From Candidatus Brocadia sp. WS118 (GTDB lineage Bacteria > Planctomycetota > Brocadiia > Brocadiales > Brocadiaceae): DNA of 64,000 nt. The stretch lies in contig PHFX01000003.1 of NCBI GenBank assembly GCA_007618135.1, forward strand, positions 1 to 64,000, given 5' to 3'. The position numbers were made by a program, and so were the translations under genes. Shown one piece after another: positions 8,575-17,898 of this stretch. Every line of letters begins with the position of its first letter. Within the stretch, counting starts at the first letter, position 1. Under the pieces are notes generated by a model. The model did not search any database, was not told the origin of the DNA, and saw only the letters and a program-made list of their open reading frames with translations.

Positions 8575-9408
8575 ATGATTTTTTTTCAAATTTGCAAGAT
8601 TTTTATGCACCGACGTATCATTACTATTGCAGGAAACACCGCGCGGGATGTGATGAGACAGGGTCTCTTTTGTCTTATTGCAGGAGGAGGGGTTGCCCTG
8701 ATGCTCTGTTCCTTCTCCTTCACTCTCTTTGCCTTTGGGGAGGAGACAAGAATGATACAGGAGATGGGGATATCGACGATTGCCGTCTGCTGTCTCTGTC
8801 TTGCGTCATTGTGTGCTGCAAATACGATATCCCACGAGGTAGAAAAGGGCACCATAACGATGTTGCTATCCAAGCCGGTCGACAAATCTTCGGTTGTCCT
8901 GGGAAAATTTTTCGGGATACTAGCCGCAGTTTCACTGGTATTTGCCGTAATGGGCATCATTCTAACCATTGCCTTGTGCATCAGGGGGTCGCTAGATCAT
9001 CATACCGGTTTTCTGTCCTCATTTACACGAATCGGTTCTTCAACGGTTTTTCAGCTTGCATTTTCCTTTGTGCCCGTTGTTATCATGTGTGCTGTGGCGA
9101 CTGCCGGCTCGGTCTATCTGGGTATGATACCCAATCTGTGCTGTTGTATGGTGATTTATATCATCGGTAATTTAACAAGCTTTTTCCAGGATGTGCTCCC
9201 CGCTACGACGAATTGGCATGGTTGGTATCTGTCTCCCTTCTTTGTTTTTGTCCCAAATCTGGAGGAATTCAGTACCTTGGGGATGGGAGGCAAGACGGAA
9301 ACCCTGAGCTTTTATTCTGTGACAGCTTTAATGATATACGCTGTATTATATACCGTCTTCGTTATCATGTTGACCATCACTTTTTTTGACAGAAAAGAGT
9401 GCCGTTAG
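8575..9408 (+). CDS. ABC-2 type transporter permease
   Basis: A 277-residue inner-membrane protein with about six hydrophobic helices. The N-terminal part has the ABC-2 permease pattern: a first membrane helix, then ISHEVEKGTITMLLSKPVDK, the conserved cytoplasmic segment preceding helix 2 in NosY/GldF-like permeases. The ATG at 8605 (MHRRIITIAG) is an alternative start close to the motif. No ATP-binding subunit is next to it, so its partner must be encoded elsewhere and the cargo is unknown. It is divergent from parB; the phosphoesterase follows 31 bases downstream. Confidence 0.75.
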   Translation: MIFFQICKIFMHRRIITIAGNTARDVMRQGLFCLIAGGGVALMLCSFSFTLFAFGEETRMIQEMGISTIAVCCLCLASLCAANTISHEVEKGTITMLLSKPVDKSSVVLGKFFGILAAVSLVFAVMGIILTIALCIRGSLDHHTGFLSSFTRIGSSTVFQLAFSFVPVVIMCAVATAGSVYLGMIPNLCCCMVIYIIGNLTSFFQDVLPATTNWHGWYLSPFFVFVPNLEEFSTLGMGGKTETLSFYSVTALMIYAVLYTVFVIMLTITFFDRKECR

Positions 9409-9439
9409 GTGATCGATCTTTGTTATGTGAAAGGACGCT

Positions 9440-10162
9440 TTGTTGAGGTATGGTGTAATTGGAGATGTCCATAGCAACTATGAGGCATTAACGGCAGTCG
9501 TTAAAGAATTACGGGCAGAGCAGGTCGATAAGATATTATGTACGGGAGATATTATCGGCTATGCGGCTGAACCGATACCGTGCATTGAAATCATACGAGA
9601 TTTAGACTGCGCCATCGTGGCGGGAAACCACGACTATGCGGCGGTGGGGAAATTTCCTTCGGCGTATTTTCATTCAGACGCAAGGAATGCAATCATCTGG
9701 ACGGCTCATCAACTTACTAATGAACACGCAGACTTCCTGAAAAAGGTGCCTTTGGTTGAGGAGCTGAACGATATTACCCTTGTGCATGCCTCTTTGAACC
9801 ATCCGGAGTTTTTTGATTATATTACGAGCGGGTCAGATGCGCAGTTAAATTTAGACATCTTAAAAACACGGGTCTGTTTTTACGGGCATACCCATGTGCC
9901 ATTAGCGATCTTTTTGGCAGAGGGAACCATACATGTAGACCGGGGGGGGACATTCGATCTACGCAACGCAGAGAAAGCACTTATCAATGTAGGTAGTGTA
10001 GGACAACCGCGCGACTGGGACATCAGGGCATCTTATGCGATTTACGACGAAAAAGAAAAGATTGTGCAAATCAAGCGTGTTAAGTACAATATCCACGATG
10101 CCGTTAACAAAATCTATAAGGCGGGACTGCCAGAAGTAAACGCTTTGCGCTTAATGGGTTAG
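9440..10162 (+). CDS. Calcineurin-like metallophosphoesterase (YfcE/PPP-like)
   Basis: A 240-residue cytoplasmic protein with the complete dimetal phosphoesterase signature: GDVHSNYEAL (about residue 8), GDIIGYAAEP, GNHDYAAV, HASLNHPE and GHTHVP. Family members hydrolyse phosphomonoesters, phosphodiesters or nucleotide alarmones; the substrate is not predictable. No ATG precedes the first motif, so translation must begin at TTG (9440 or 9443) behind AAAGGA at about 9429. Convergent with serA. Confidence 0.85.
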   Translation: MLRYGVIGDVHSNYEALTAVVKELRAEQVDKILCTGDIIGYAAEPIPCIEIIRDLDCAIVAGNHDYAAVGKFPSAYFHSDARNAIIWTAHQLTNEHADFLKKVPLVEELNDITLVHASLNHPEFFDYITSGSDAQLNLDILKTRVCFYGHTHVPLAIFLAEGTIHVDRGGTFDLRNAEKALINVGSVGQPRDWDIRASYAIYDEKEKIVQIKRVKYNIHDAVNKIYKAGLPEVNALRLMG

Positions 10163-10247
10163 GAACGAACTTCCGGTACATCACCCCTCTTCATTTCATA
10201 CGTTTGAACCGTGTTTTCCTTTTCCTGGGAAAAGCATTGCCGTCGTT

Positions 10248-11828
10248 TCAAAAACGAATTAAATAAGCCGACTCGATGTGTTCAATTTGTTCGATCTCAC
10301 GAAGGCATTCCTGAGGTATCTTCGCATCTATGTTGATGATCGTAATAGCATTGCCGCCCGTTTCCTTCCTGCCAAAGGTCATGTGAGCGATATTGATATT
10401 TTTGTTGCCCAGGACTCGCCCGATATTGCCAATCAATCCTGGTTTATCCTTCCCAAAGATGACAAGCATGTATTTGTCGATTACCGCTTCGACCCCATAG
10501 CCATTGATATCAACAATCCTCGGTTCATTTTTGCCAAAGACCGTCCCTGAGATCAACGTTTCACCCTGAGCGGTCTTTATTTTTGCCGTAATAAGACTCG
10601 TGAAATCACTTGCACCGCTGCTTGTGGTAATGTTGGTCTTGATGCCGCGTTCTGCAATAAGATGAGGCGCGCTGACCAGATTTACGCCATCTTCAAGGGC
10701 TGGCTTGAGCAATCCAACCATAAGACTATCCGTAACGAGGCAAATATTTTTTTTCGTAATTTCTCCCGTATAAATAATATCGACTTCACTGATCCCCCCT
10801 ACAGCAAGTTGTGAAAGAAGCAATCCCATTTTTTCTGCCAGGAGGATATAGGGTTTCAGGGTATTGTATTCTTCGATATTATATGGAGGAAGATTTACCG
10901 CATTTCGAAAACCCTTTCCGGTAAGCGCATCAGCCATTTGTTCTGCGGCTTCTACCGCAACCGCGAACTGAGCCTCTTCCGTGGATGCGCCCAGGTGGGG
11001 AGTCGTAATAACCTGATCAAGTTCAAGGAGCTTGTTGCCTACGGGGGGTTCTACGTCAAAGACATCGATGGCTGCCCCTGCAACCTGACCACTCTTGATA
11101 GCATGGTAAAGGTCTTCTTCTGAGATAATACCACCCCGTGCACAATTGATGATACGAACACCGGGCTTCATGATCGGGAATTCATTACGGGTAATAAGGT
11201 TTTTTGTCTCGCTGTTAAAAGGGACATGAATTGTGATGTAATCGGCTTGCGAGAGTAACTCCTTGAGATTTTTTGCAATATGGATGCTGTATTGGGCGGT
11301 TACTTCGGGTGATATGAAAGGGTCGTAGCCAATTACCTTCATTTCTAAGGCTGCCGCACGTTTTGCAACTTGTCTCCCCACTCTGCCCAATCCAATAATG
11401 CCAAGCGTCTTTCCGGTGATTTGGAAGCCGGTAAACTTCTTTCTCTCCCATTTTCCAGCTTTTACTGACGCGCAGGCCTGCGGAACGAAACGTGAAAGGG
11501 AAAAGAGCAAGGCCACGGTATGTTCGGCGGTGGATATGATATTTCCTTCCGGCGTGTTCATGACGACAACGCCTTTTTTGGTGGCAGCCGGCACATCGAC
11601 ATTGTCCACTCCTACGCCGGCCCGGCAAATAGCCTTCAATCTGTCGGTTTTTTCCAGAAGGGGTGCAGTGATTTTTGTTCCACTCCGCAGGATAATCCCC
11701 TCGCAGGAAGCAATCATAGTTTTTAACTCATCTGCTTTTATCCCGGGTTTATTCAATACCTTGAGCCCTGCTTTTTCAAGTATTTCAATGCATATATCCG
11801 GAAGTTCGTCAGCAATTAAGACCTGCAT
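10248..11828 (-). CDS. serA: D-3-phosphoglycerate dehydrogenase
   Basis: SerA oxidises 3-phosphoglycerate to 3-phosphohydroxypyruvate, the first step of serine synthesis. The 526-residue product has the long (type I) architecture: a catalytic domain with a Rossmann fold (GIIGLGRVGRQVAKRA, about residues 145-160), the catalytic Arg/Glu/His segments (NCARGGIISEEDL and TPHLGASTEEAQ), an allosteric substrate-binding domain and a C-terminal ACT domain (MLVIFGKDKPGLIGNIGRVL). The ACT domain suggests serine feedback. The ATG is preceded by GAAAGGAT. A stand-alone gene with no other serine genes nearby. Confidence 0.95.
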   Translation of the reverse strand: MQVLIADELPDICIEILEKAGLKVLNKPGIKADELKTMIASCEGIILRSGTKITAPLLEKTDRLKAICRAGVGVDNVDVPAATKKGVVVMNTPEGNIISTAEHTVALLFSLSRFVPQACASVKAGKWERKKFTGFQITGKTLGIIGLGRVGRQVAKRAAALEMKVIGYDPFISPEVTAQYSIHIAKNLKELLSQADYITIHVPFNSETKNLITRNEFPIMKPGVRIINCARGGIISEEDLYHAIKSGQVAGAAIDVFDVEPPVGNKLLELDQVITTPHLGASTEEAQFAVAVEAAEQMADALTGKGFRNAVNLPPYNIEEYNTLKPYILLAEKMGLLLSQLAVGGISEVDIIYTGEITKKNICLVTDSLMVGLLKPALEDGVNLVSAPHLIAERGIKTNITTSSGASDFTSLITAKIKTAQGETLISGTVFGKNEPRIVDINGYGVEAVIDKYMLVIFGKDKPGLIGNIGRVLGNKNINIAHMTFGRKETGGNAITIINIDAKIPQECLREIEQIEHIESAYLIRF

Positions 11829-12078
11829 AGCATCCTTTCTTAAAAAGAAAATATCTTAAAAAATATTCATGACAGAGTGACCAGTTGCAGCGATAGCAAA
11901 GAACACGCTTTCTCTTTGGTATCATGTAAAAGAATTTCATGATACCCGTTTTCTCCGATAAAATCAAATTGAAACTCTCTCTCGCCGGAATCGGATAAAT
12001 ATTTGCGATACGCACAAATTTTTGATAAACTACCTACCATTCTTTAGAACGATACCTTTTTCGACGGAGCATAATGCA

Positions 12079-13164
12079 ATGAAAGTCATACGTTTCGTTA
12101 CCTTGAGCGCCTTTATACTCTTTGGACTTTTAGGAATAACGAATGCTGCTGACAATGCCAGTGACGGGCAGCAAGTTATGAAGGAATTAGATGATTTTCA
12201 GAAGGCCCTTTCCGGCTGGATGAAGAACCTGGATACCCTGGCATCGCAATTTAATAACTTTCAGAAGAGTGTCGGTGATAGTTTGACCCCTTTAAAAGAG
12301 TTCGAGAAGGCTTTCAAGGTGAATGACGAAAAATTGAATTCCATCATTTCACGGCTGGAAGGGATAGAGAAAACGACAACAGTAGCAGATGTCAAGGGGT
12401 TGCTGGATTCTTTTGGCAAGACCCTTGATGTCATAAAAAAACTCTTGTCGGATCTTACGAAACGGGTTGAGGATCAGGAAATAAAAACCGCGGTGCTCGA
12501 GAAAAGATACCAGGAGGCGCAAAGGCCTTTGGAGCCTATAAAAAAGGCCATTGAGGATCTCAATAAGTTAGTGACAGACAAATTAGGTGAACAGGAAAAA
12601 AGAGTTGCAACGGTTGAAGACAGCATTAAGAATCGGGTGGCTTCTTTAGACGCTAAGATGAAATCCTTTGACGGACAATCGAAGATCGTTTCTGAACTTG
12701 AAATGCGTCTGAAAAAAATGGAAAAAGGTAGTATGGTTGTTTCAGGGACAGTGACTGCGGAAGCTGCGTCAGCCAAACAAACGACGGCACCGGTGGGTAC
12801 AGAAACGGTACAGGTCGTTGAAGGTACGGCAACTGCGGAAGCAGTTAAAGAACGTGTGGTCACGCCGGAAGAAGAGGGTTATAAAGAGGTCGGAGACGGG
12901 TTTTATATCCGGAATATTACGCTCTCTCTCTTTGGGTCATCTTCGCAGATTAAAGGGGAGATTAAGAATTTTTCGGAGAGGGACCGAAGTATTGCCTCTT
13001 TTGTTGTCAAGGTTTACAATGTCTCGGAGATGCTTTTGTTCACACAGGATTTTTCTATTAAGACTTTCAAGGCAGGTGAAGTCAGGACCTTCAATGAAAT
13101 AATTTCCGGTTATACCCCGTTGGAGATTGCACGGTACGAAATTATTACCAAGAGGAGATATTAA
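12079..13164 (+). CDS. Exported coiled-coil protein with C-terminal beta domain
   Basis: A 361-residue protein from the ATG at 12079 (MKVIRFVTLSAFILF), which gives a clean signal peptide ending near NAADNA; the longer frame from 12022 adds a non-signal extension and is less likely. Residues of about 30-210 are charged, heptad-like and probably a long coiled coil (for example EDSIKNRVASLDAKMKSFD). A Thr/Ala-rich linker follows, then about 85 residues resembling the FxLYD-type beta-sandwich of bacterial exported proteins (IKGEIKNFSERD, FVVKVYNVSEML). Function unknown; probably an envelope structural or tethering protein. The FGE-fold gene starts 3 bases after its stop, so they form an operon. 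Confidence 0.75.
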   Translation: MKVIRFVTLSAFILFGLLGITNAADNASDGQQVMKELDDFQKALSGWMKNLDTLASQFNNFQKSVGDSLTPLKEFEKAFKVNDEKLNSIISRLEGIEKTTTVADVKGLLDSFGKTLDVIKKLLSDLTKRVEDQEIKTAVLEKRYQEAQRPLEPIKKAIEDLNKLVTDKLGEQEKRVATVEDSIKNRVASLDAKMKSFDGQSKIVSELEMRLKKMEKGSMVVSGTVTAEAASAKQTTAPVGTETVQVVEGTATAEAVKERVVTPEEEGYKEVGDGFYIRNITLSLFGSSSQIKGEIKNFSERDRSIASFVVKVYNVSEMLLFTQDFSIKTFKAGEVRTFNEIISGYTPLEIARYEIITKRRY

Positions 13165-13167
13165 AAA

Positions 13168-13968
13168 TTGTTTATAAAAAAAGGCTTCGTAATACTCTGT
13201 ATGATCGGTTTTTTGGGTATTTCTTCATCAGGTAAACCAACAGCTGCGGAAGAGAAGTACCCCGATATGGTGCTGATACCGGCCGGTGAATTTACGATGG
13301 GTGACAATACCCGCTATAATTGGAGTTTTATGCTGGCGTATAATATTTATGACGGGCCGGAACATATTGTTTATCTTGACGCATATTATATTGATAAATA
13401 TGAAGTGACCAATGCGCAGTATCGAAAATTTATTGAAGAAACAGGGTATCATCAACCACGATGCTGGAACGATGCCAGATTAAACCGGTTGGATCAGCCT
13501 GTTGTCGGAGTTACCTGGGAAGATGCAACTGCTTATGCGCGGTGGGTTGGAAAGCGATTGCCAACGGAAGCAGAATGGGAGAAAGCGGCACGGGGTACAG
13601 ACAGGCGTTTATGGCCGTGGGGAAACAAATTTGATAAAACCAAGTGTACCGTGTGGGAATCTCAAGAAGCGGGGGCTAGATGGACAACTCCTGTAGGAAA
13701 GTATGAAACGGGCAAAAGTCCTTATGGATGCCACGACATGGCGGGAAATGCATGGGAATGGTGTGCCGACTACTATGACCCGAACTATTATTCTGTGTCT
13801 CCGATAAAGAATCCCCCCGGTCCTGCAGGGGGACTTCAAAGAGTTATTCGCGGTGGAAGTTTTCTTTACTTCGGACATCTCGCACGGTGTGCTGCACGCT
13901 ATCGTGTACCCTGGCATGCCCAGAGTCCGCAAATCGGGTTTCGCTGCGCAAAATCTTCCGAAAAATAA
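13168..13968 (+). CDS. Exported FGE-sulfatase (SUMF1) fold protein
   Basis: 266 residues: a signal peptide (hydrophobic core to about residue 25) and then a single formylglycine-generating-enzyme-like domain (MVLIPAGEFTMGDNT, YYIDKYEVTNAQYRKFI, RLPTEAEWEKAARG, DMAGNAWEWCADYY, RVIRGGSFL). True FGE needs a cysteine pair in the segment after GGSF; here the first cysteine position is Tyr (GGSFLYFGHL) and the second is not Cys, so formylglycine formation is unlikely. The fold is reused for ligand binding and other oxidations. The start is TTG at 13168, since no ATG gives the signal peptide. Co-transcribed with the coiled-coil gene just upstream. Confidence 0.8.
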   Translation: MFIKKGFVILCMIGFLGISSSGKPTAAEEKYPDMVLIPAGEFTMGDNTRYNWSFMLAYNIYDGPEHIVYLDAYYIDKYEVTNAQYRKFIEETGYHQPRCWNDARLNRLDQPVVGVTWEDATAYARWVGKRLPTEAEWEKAARGTDRRLWPWGNKFDKTKCTVWESQEAGARWTTPVGKYETGKSPYGCHDMAGNAWEWCADYYDPNYYSVSPIKNPPGPAGGLQRVIRGGSFLYFGHLARCAARYRVPWHAQSPQIGFRCAKSSEK

Positions 13969-14047
13969 ATGGCATGGCTTCTACAAAAACAGGATTCGGA
14001 GGTGCTCTCCTGAAAACGGCGCGAAGAACTCGTATCCTTTGAAAAAA

Positions 14048-14614
14048 TCAGAGTATTTTTTCAAAGTGGACTTTTGTTTCGTCTCCTTCCTTTACGAGTG
14101 ATTCCAGAAATAGATCTACCTTAAGGGTAGGATACTTTTCTAAGAAGAGCTCCCTTGCCATTTTTAAGTCTGCGGTCAGTGTTTCATATTCTGCTATTTC
14201 TGAACCAAAGGTAACAGAACCTCCATATGCCCCACAATCACGATGGCTAACAACAACCACGTGGTTAATGAGATGCATACTTACTGAAAGGGCAAATTTG
14301 CTAAACAGCAGTGGCCGGGTTTCCGGATTTACGAGGTTATAAATACTGCCGGGTATAGAAATATGATCGTAATTGTCTCTCAATCCCAGCGTGTCATTTG
14401 CAAACTCCTGATTTGCTATGGCAAAACGATAGTCGATACAGGTAATTACCAGGGTATCGCAGTCAGATCTGGCCGCTTCCGGGCTTACAGTTACGGATAT
14501 TTGCTGATTATCCAGCAAACGATCGGGTAAAGAAGATTTGTTCAACGTACAGCTAGCCGGAATAAGTAATAACACAATACAACCTGCAAAAATTGCCTTT
14601 CCTATTTTTTTCAT
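14048..14614 (-). CDS. Exported beta-carbonic-anhydrase-like protein (copy 1)
   Basis: 188 residues with an N-terminal hydrophobic segment ending in PASC (possible lipoprotein, weak lipobox). The mature part carries both beta-class zinc motifs: C-x-D-x-R (ITCIDYRF, about residue 59) and H-x-x-C (SHRDCGAYGG, about residue 123). So the full Cys-Asp-Arg / His-Cys set of CO2-hydrating enzymes is present. The core is shorter than many beta enzymes. It is convergent with the FGE-fold gene and lies 25 bases downstream of a second copy. Location outside the cytoplasm is unusual for this class and would affect CO2/bicarbonate balance in the periplasm or an internal compartment. Confidence 0.75.
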   Translation of the reverse strand: MKKIGKAIFAGCIVLLLIPASCTLNKSSLPDRLLDNQQISVTVSPEAARSDCDTLVITCIDYRFAIANQEFANDTLGLRDNYDHISIPGSIYNLVNPETRPLLFSKFALSVSMHLINHVVVVSHRDCGAYGGSVTFGSEIAEYETLTADLKMARELFLEKYPTLKVDLFLESLVKEGDETKVHFEKIL

Positions 14615-14639
14615 AATAAGCTTTCAGAAAAATTCCCTG

Positions 14640-15236
14640 TTACAATATTTGCTCGAAATTATAAATACGTTGATGGTTTTCCGATAATATCGTTGCATAA
14701 TATAAATATACCTTAAGGTGAGGAAATCTGATACCCATTCTGGTTCTTGCCTTCTTCAAATCCTTGCAAATAGTTTTATATTCATCTATCGGCTCTTTAA
14801 ACTTTTTCGATCCTCCATAACCAATACTACAATCTTCGTGTCCCAGGATGATTACCCGCTTTACGTAATGAAGGCGGACTGAAACACCAAAATTGTTTAA
14901 AACAAGGTCCCTTGTATTGCGGTCAAGGAGGTTTCTGATAGAGCCCGGTATGGATATGTAATCATAATTACCTTTCATGCCTAACCGATTGTTAATGAAT
15001 TCTTGTGTTGCTGTAGTAAACCGGAAATCGGTGCACGTAATTACTAATGCATCACACCACTTGGTTTTTTTATCAAAGAATTTTGAATACTTTGCCGGTT
15101 TTCCCGGTTGATTGTTATTGTTTGGTTCTTCAGTTGCTAAAGTAGCATGAATTCCTGAGAAGCTGATGAGAAGTAGTATTAACATTATGGTGAAAGGCAG
15201 AACACTTTCTTTTAATAGGTTTTTTGCACGTGGCAT
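14640..15236 (-). CDS. Exported beta-carbonic-anhydrase-like protein (copy 2)
   Basis: A 198-residue paralogue of the gene after it, with the same layout: a signal segment (PFTIMLILLLISFSGI), then ITCTDFRF (Cys, Asp, Arg), SIPGSIRNLL and GHEDCSIGYGG (His, Cys). The shared pattern TQEFINNRLG / NQEFANDTLG and the matching C-termini (FEQIL / FEKIL) show tandem duplication followed by divergence. It lies first in the two-gene operon. All zinc ligands are present, so catalysis is possible but not shown. Confidence 0.75.
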   Translation of the reverse strand: MPRAKNLLKESVLPFTIMLILLLISFSGIHATLATEEPNNNNQPGKPAKYSKFFDKKTKWCDALVITCTDFRFTTATQEFINNRLGMKGNYDYISIPGSIRNLLDRNTRDLVLNNFGVSVRLHYVKRVIILGHEDCSIGYGGSKKFKEPIDEYKTICKDLKKARTRMGIRFPHLKVYLYYATILSENHQRIYNFEQIL

Positions 15237-15495
15237 AATTTTCTTCTCTCTGAAATTTAAAAAATTTAATAAATGGAATTACAAATTGAGCAAATAGTAT
15301 TCCTTGATTGCTATTTTTGTCTAAGTGCTTATTTTACAGAGAGATGATTCGTTGTGTAGTATTGGATGGAGTGTGCTAAAGGCAGAGAAATGGTTTATTT
15401 AAACCATTTAGATGCTAATAAGAACGACATCTCGTTAAATGCCTTACCTTTTTTAACGGGGTTTTTGGAAAAATTTCTGAAAAAAAGGAATTTAA

Positions 15496-16665
15496 CTATT
15501 TTGGTTTTGCCGTATCTGTGTCTTTTGGTTGATTGAGCAATTCCTGAAGTTGCTTAAATGTCTTTGTATCAACCCGAAGTTTTCCCTTGACGTCTGAGAC
15601 ACCGAAACGCGTTGCCATTTCATCTACATCAAGGAGATTAATATCAAGACTGGAGATGTTTAAATCCGCAAGATTCATGTTCCGTGCGGCCTCCATGGCA
15701 ACAATAATATCGCCACCCATGCCTGATATCGCCTCTCTTCGCAGTCTTTCTCCCTCTGCTTGCGCCTGCTTAATCAAGAGATTTCCGTCCGCCTTGCGCT
15801 GCTCTTTGTAAAGGTCGCCTTCCGCCTTCTTTTCGATCAGGTATTTATCTGCTTCGGCAAGAATTTCGATTGTCTGCTTTGTCGTTTCAGCATCGAGCAC
15901 GGTAATCGACCGTTCCTTGTCGCCGATGATTTTTTGTGCAATGGCCTCCGTGTCTGCATCTATTGTCTGGGTAATACCTCGTTGTTCCGCGGCAAGCGCT
16001 TTTGATATATTTAAAACGTTATCAAGCTCTGCTAATTTAATATTCTTAATCTTTCTCTCCAGCTGTGGGTCAAATCTCATCTCCAAGATCAGAACGTCGA
16101 TGATATCGACATGCCTATCAAAAAGTCTTTCAACAAGCTGTTCTTTGAATGCTGCAGCCCTTTTTCGCTTTTCATCAGGGTTGTAGAGATCTCTTTCTGA
16201 CATTTTTCCCAGCACACTTCTGGCAATGTCTCGTATCTCGTTCTCTACAATTATTTTGTACCGCTCACCCACACCAATATCCTGACGCAAGTTCCACGCA
16301 TGTCCTTTTTTGATTTGATATTTAACAATGATATCAGCGGAGACGTCATAGTCATCTGCGGTTCTTATGGCAACCTCCTGACGTTCGTCATGTCCCAGCC
16401 GGGAAGGTGATTTGGTAAGTTCAAGCGTCTGTACGGTGCTATCATAAAGATCCCATTGATCAATGCCGCTAATTGCCCTGTGCCATCCTGGTCCGTAATC
16501 CTTTTGTACCAGACCTCGCTTAACACCCCAGATTATAGTTCTTACTCCTACCTGATCAACTCCCACCTTTATGACAAAGAATTTTATGCCGATAACAAAC
16601 AAAATAAGAAAAATGACAATACCGATTGGGATAATATATTTTGCCGCAAACTTGCCTAAATGCAT
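15496..16665 (-). CDS. SPFH/band 7 domain protein (second of pair)
   Basis: 389 residues: one N-terminal membrane helix (about residues 13-33), an SPFH domain (VGVDQVGVRTIIWGVKRGLV through DVSADIIVKYQI) and a long Ala/Glu/Lys-rich coiled coil (EADKYLIEKKAEGDLYKE) to a short tail. SPFH proteins (stomatin, prohibitin, HflK/C, flotillin) form large membrane-bound cages that organise lipid domains or control proteases. It follows the other SPFH gene by 48 bases, and the two probably hetero-oligomerise as HflK and HflC do, but no FtsH or NfeD gene is adjacent. Confidence 0.82.
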   Translation of the reverse strand: MHLGKFAAKYIIPIGIVIFLILFVIGIKFFVIKVGVDQVGVRTIIWGVKRGLVQKDYGPGWHRAISGIDQWDLYDSTVQTLELTKSPSRLGHDERQEVAIRTADDYDVSADIIVKYQIKKGHAWNLRQDIGVGERYKIIVENEIRDIARSVLGKMSERDLYNPDEKRKRAAAFKEQLVERLFDRHVDIIDVLILEMRFDPQLERKIKNIKLAELDNVLNISKALAAEQRGITQTIDADTEAIAQKIIGDKERSITVLDAETTKQTIEILAEADKYLIEKKAEGDLYKEQRKADGNLLIKQAQAEGERLRREAISGMGGDIIVAMEAARNMNLADLNISSLDINLLDVDEMATRFGVSDVKGKLRVDTKTFKQLQELLNQPKDTDTAKPK

Positions 16666-16713
16666 TTTTTACCTCTTTTATGAAATGGATATCAAATGTA
16701 AGGGTAAATTCGT

Positions 16714-17898
16714 TTAAGGAGACTTGTCTGGCCCTGGCTTTAAAGGACTAACCAACGCTGCATCCGGCGGCTCTGGAAACATATAGTCGATCTTTGGGGC
16801 ATCTTCAATATATTTAAACCGCTGAATGCTTTGTGGTGTTTCGATACCCTGCCGGACAATCGGCGTGCTTCTGACAATAGCCTGTTTTAAACGTTTTGCG
16901 TATTCAAGTCTCACCAAATTACGCCCCCCATCCCCTTCCAGGGCGTTCCGCAATAACCTGACTCCTTCGGCTTCGGTCTTGAGGGTGGCAAGAGTCGCTT
17001 CCGCATCCCTTGCAAGGCGTTCATACTCGGCGTCTGCTTCAAATCTTGCCCGAATAAGGTAGGCATCGGCATCCTGCTTTTTTGCCTCGCCACTACCTCG
17101 CGCATCCATAATACGCTTATCGCATTCACCGCGAAACCTTGCCACTTCAACTTCCAATTTTTTCGTCTCTTCAACAACCACCCTTCGTTGGTTTTCTCTT
17201 GCAGCCAAAGCCCTGGTTTTTTGCTCTTCAACCTCTTTGTCCGCCAATCTTCGTTCCTGGATTTTTTCTGCATATTCTCTATAATAACGATAATCAGACA
17301 AGTCTATAGAGGTAACGGTGAAACCGTGGGATTCCAGCATTTTATTGATCTCTTCCTTCGCCTTTTGCGCCTTAATATCACGTTTTGAAGCCATCGGGAA
17401 CTCATCCAACGTTAATTCGCCGTAACAATAATAGCAGATAGTACGCGAATAGTCATACAGCCATTTTTGCTTAAAAATATCTCCTACCCCGGTATTTTGG
17501 ACAACATGCACAGCGTATTCCGGTCTCAGCATGTAATGTATAAGCAAATCCAGTACGACATCACCACCGTCGATCGATTTTACCATAAGGGGGTTCCCCT
17601 GGGGATGCTTTTCGTCTATTTCCGCCGCCGTCATTTTTAAAATTTGTTCTCTTTTATCCAGGACATAGATGTCCTGAATGAAGGGATAATAAAGAACGGC
17701 ACCAGCTCTATTTATAAATTTTATGCCGCCGGTGAGGTTGTTTACCACGACGGCAACCTCGTCTGCGGCTATTTCTTTCCAACTTAATTCCTTGCCACCA
17801 TATATGCCGCCAATAATTATTCCAATGATGACTACGGCAGTAATGATCTTCCTGTATAAGTAAAAATATTTAGCCTTTAATTTAAAGTTCTTATCCAT
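16714..17898 (-). CDS. SPFH/band 7 domain protein (first of pair)
   Basis: 394 residues with a membrane helix at about 16-36 (IITAVVIIGIIIGGIY), an SPFH domain (ADEVAVVVNNLTGGIKFI, LDLLIHYMLRPEYAV) and a charged coiled coil (KTRALAARENQRRVVVEET). Organisation mirrors the downstream gene, but sequence identity is low, as expected for the two subunits of a hetero-oligomeric complex. The C-terminus is Pro-rich. First gene of a two-gene operon transcribed away from the porin. Confidence 0.82.
   Translation of the reverse strand: MDKNFKLKAKYFYLYRKIITAVVIIGIIIGGIYGGKELSWKEIAADEVAVVVNNLTGGIKFINRAGAVLYYPFIQDIYVLDKREQILKMTAAEIDEKHPQGNPLMVKSIDGGDVVLDLLIHYMLRPEYAVHVVQNTGVGDIFKQKWLYDYSRTICYYCYGELTLDEFPMASKRDIKAQKAKEEINKMLESHGFTVTSIDLSDYRYYREYAEKIQERRLADKEVEEQKTRALAARENQRRVVVEETKKLEVEVARFRGECDKRIMDARGSGEAKKQDADAYLIRARFEADAEYERLARDAEATLATLKTEAEGVRLLRNALEGDGGRNLVRLEYAKRLKQAIVRSTPIVRQGIETPQSIQRFKYIEDAPKIDYMFPEPPDAALVSPLKPGPDKSP

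Noticed and set aside
8508-9170. 220-codon plus-strand frame over the ABC-2 permease
   Set aside because: It is the alternative frame of the permease gene, rich in Cys/Arg with no family features; the frame at 8575-9408 has membrane helices and the ABC-2 motif.
13168-13968. Genuine formylglycine-generating enzyme
   Set aside because: The active-site cysteine pair is not present, and no sulfatase gene lies in the window.
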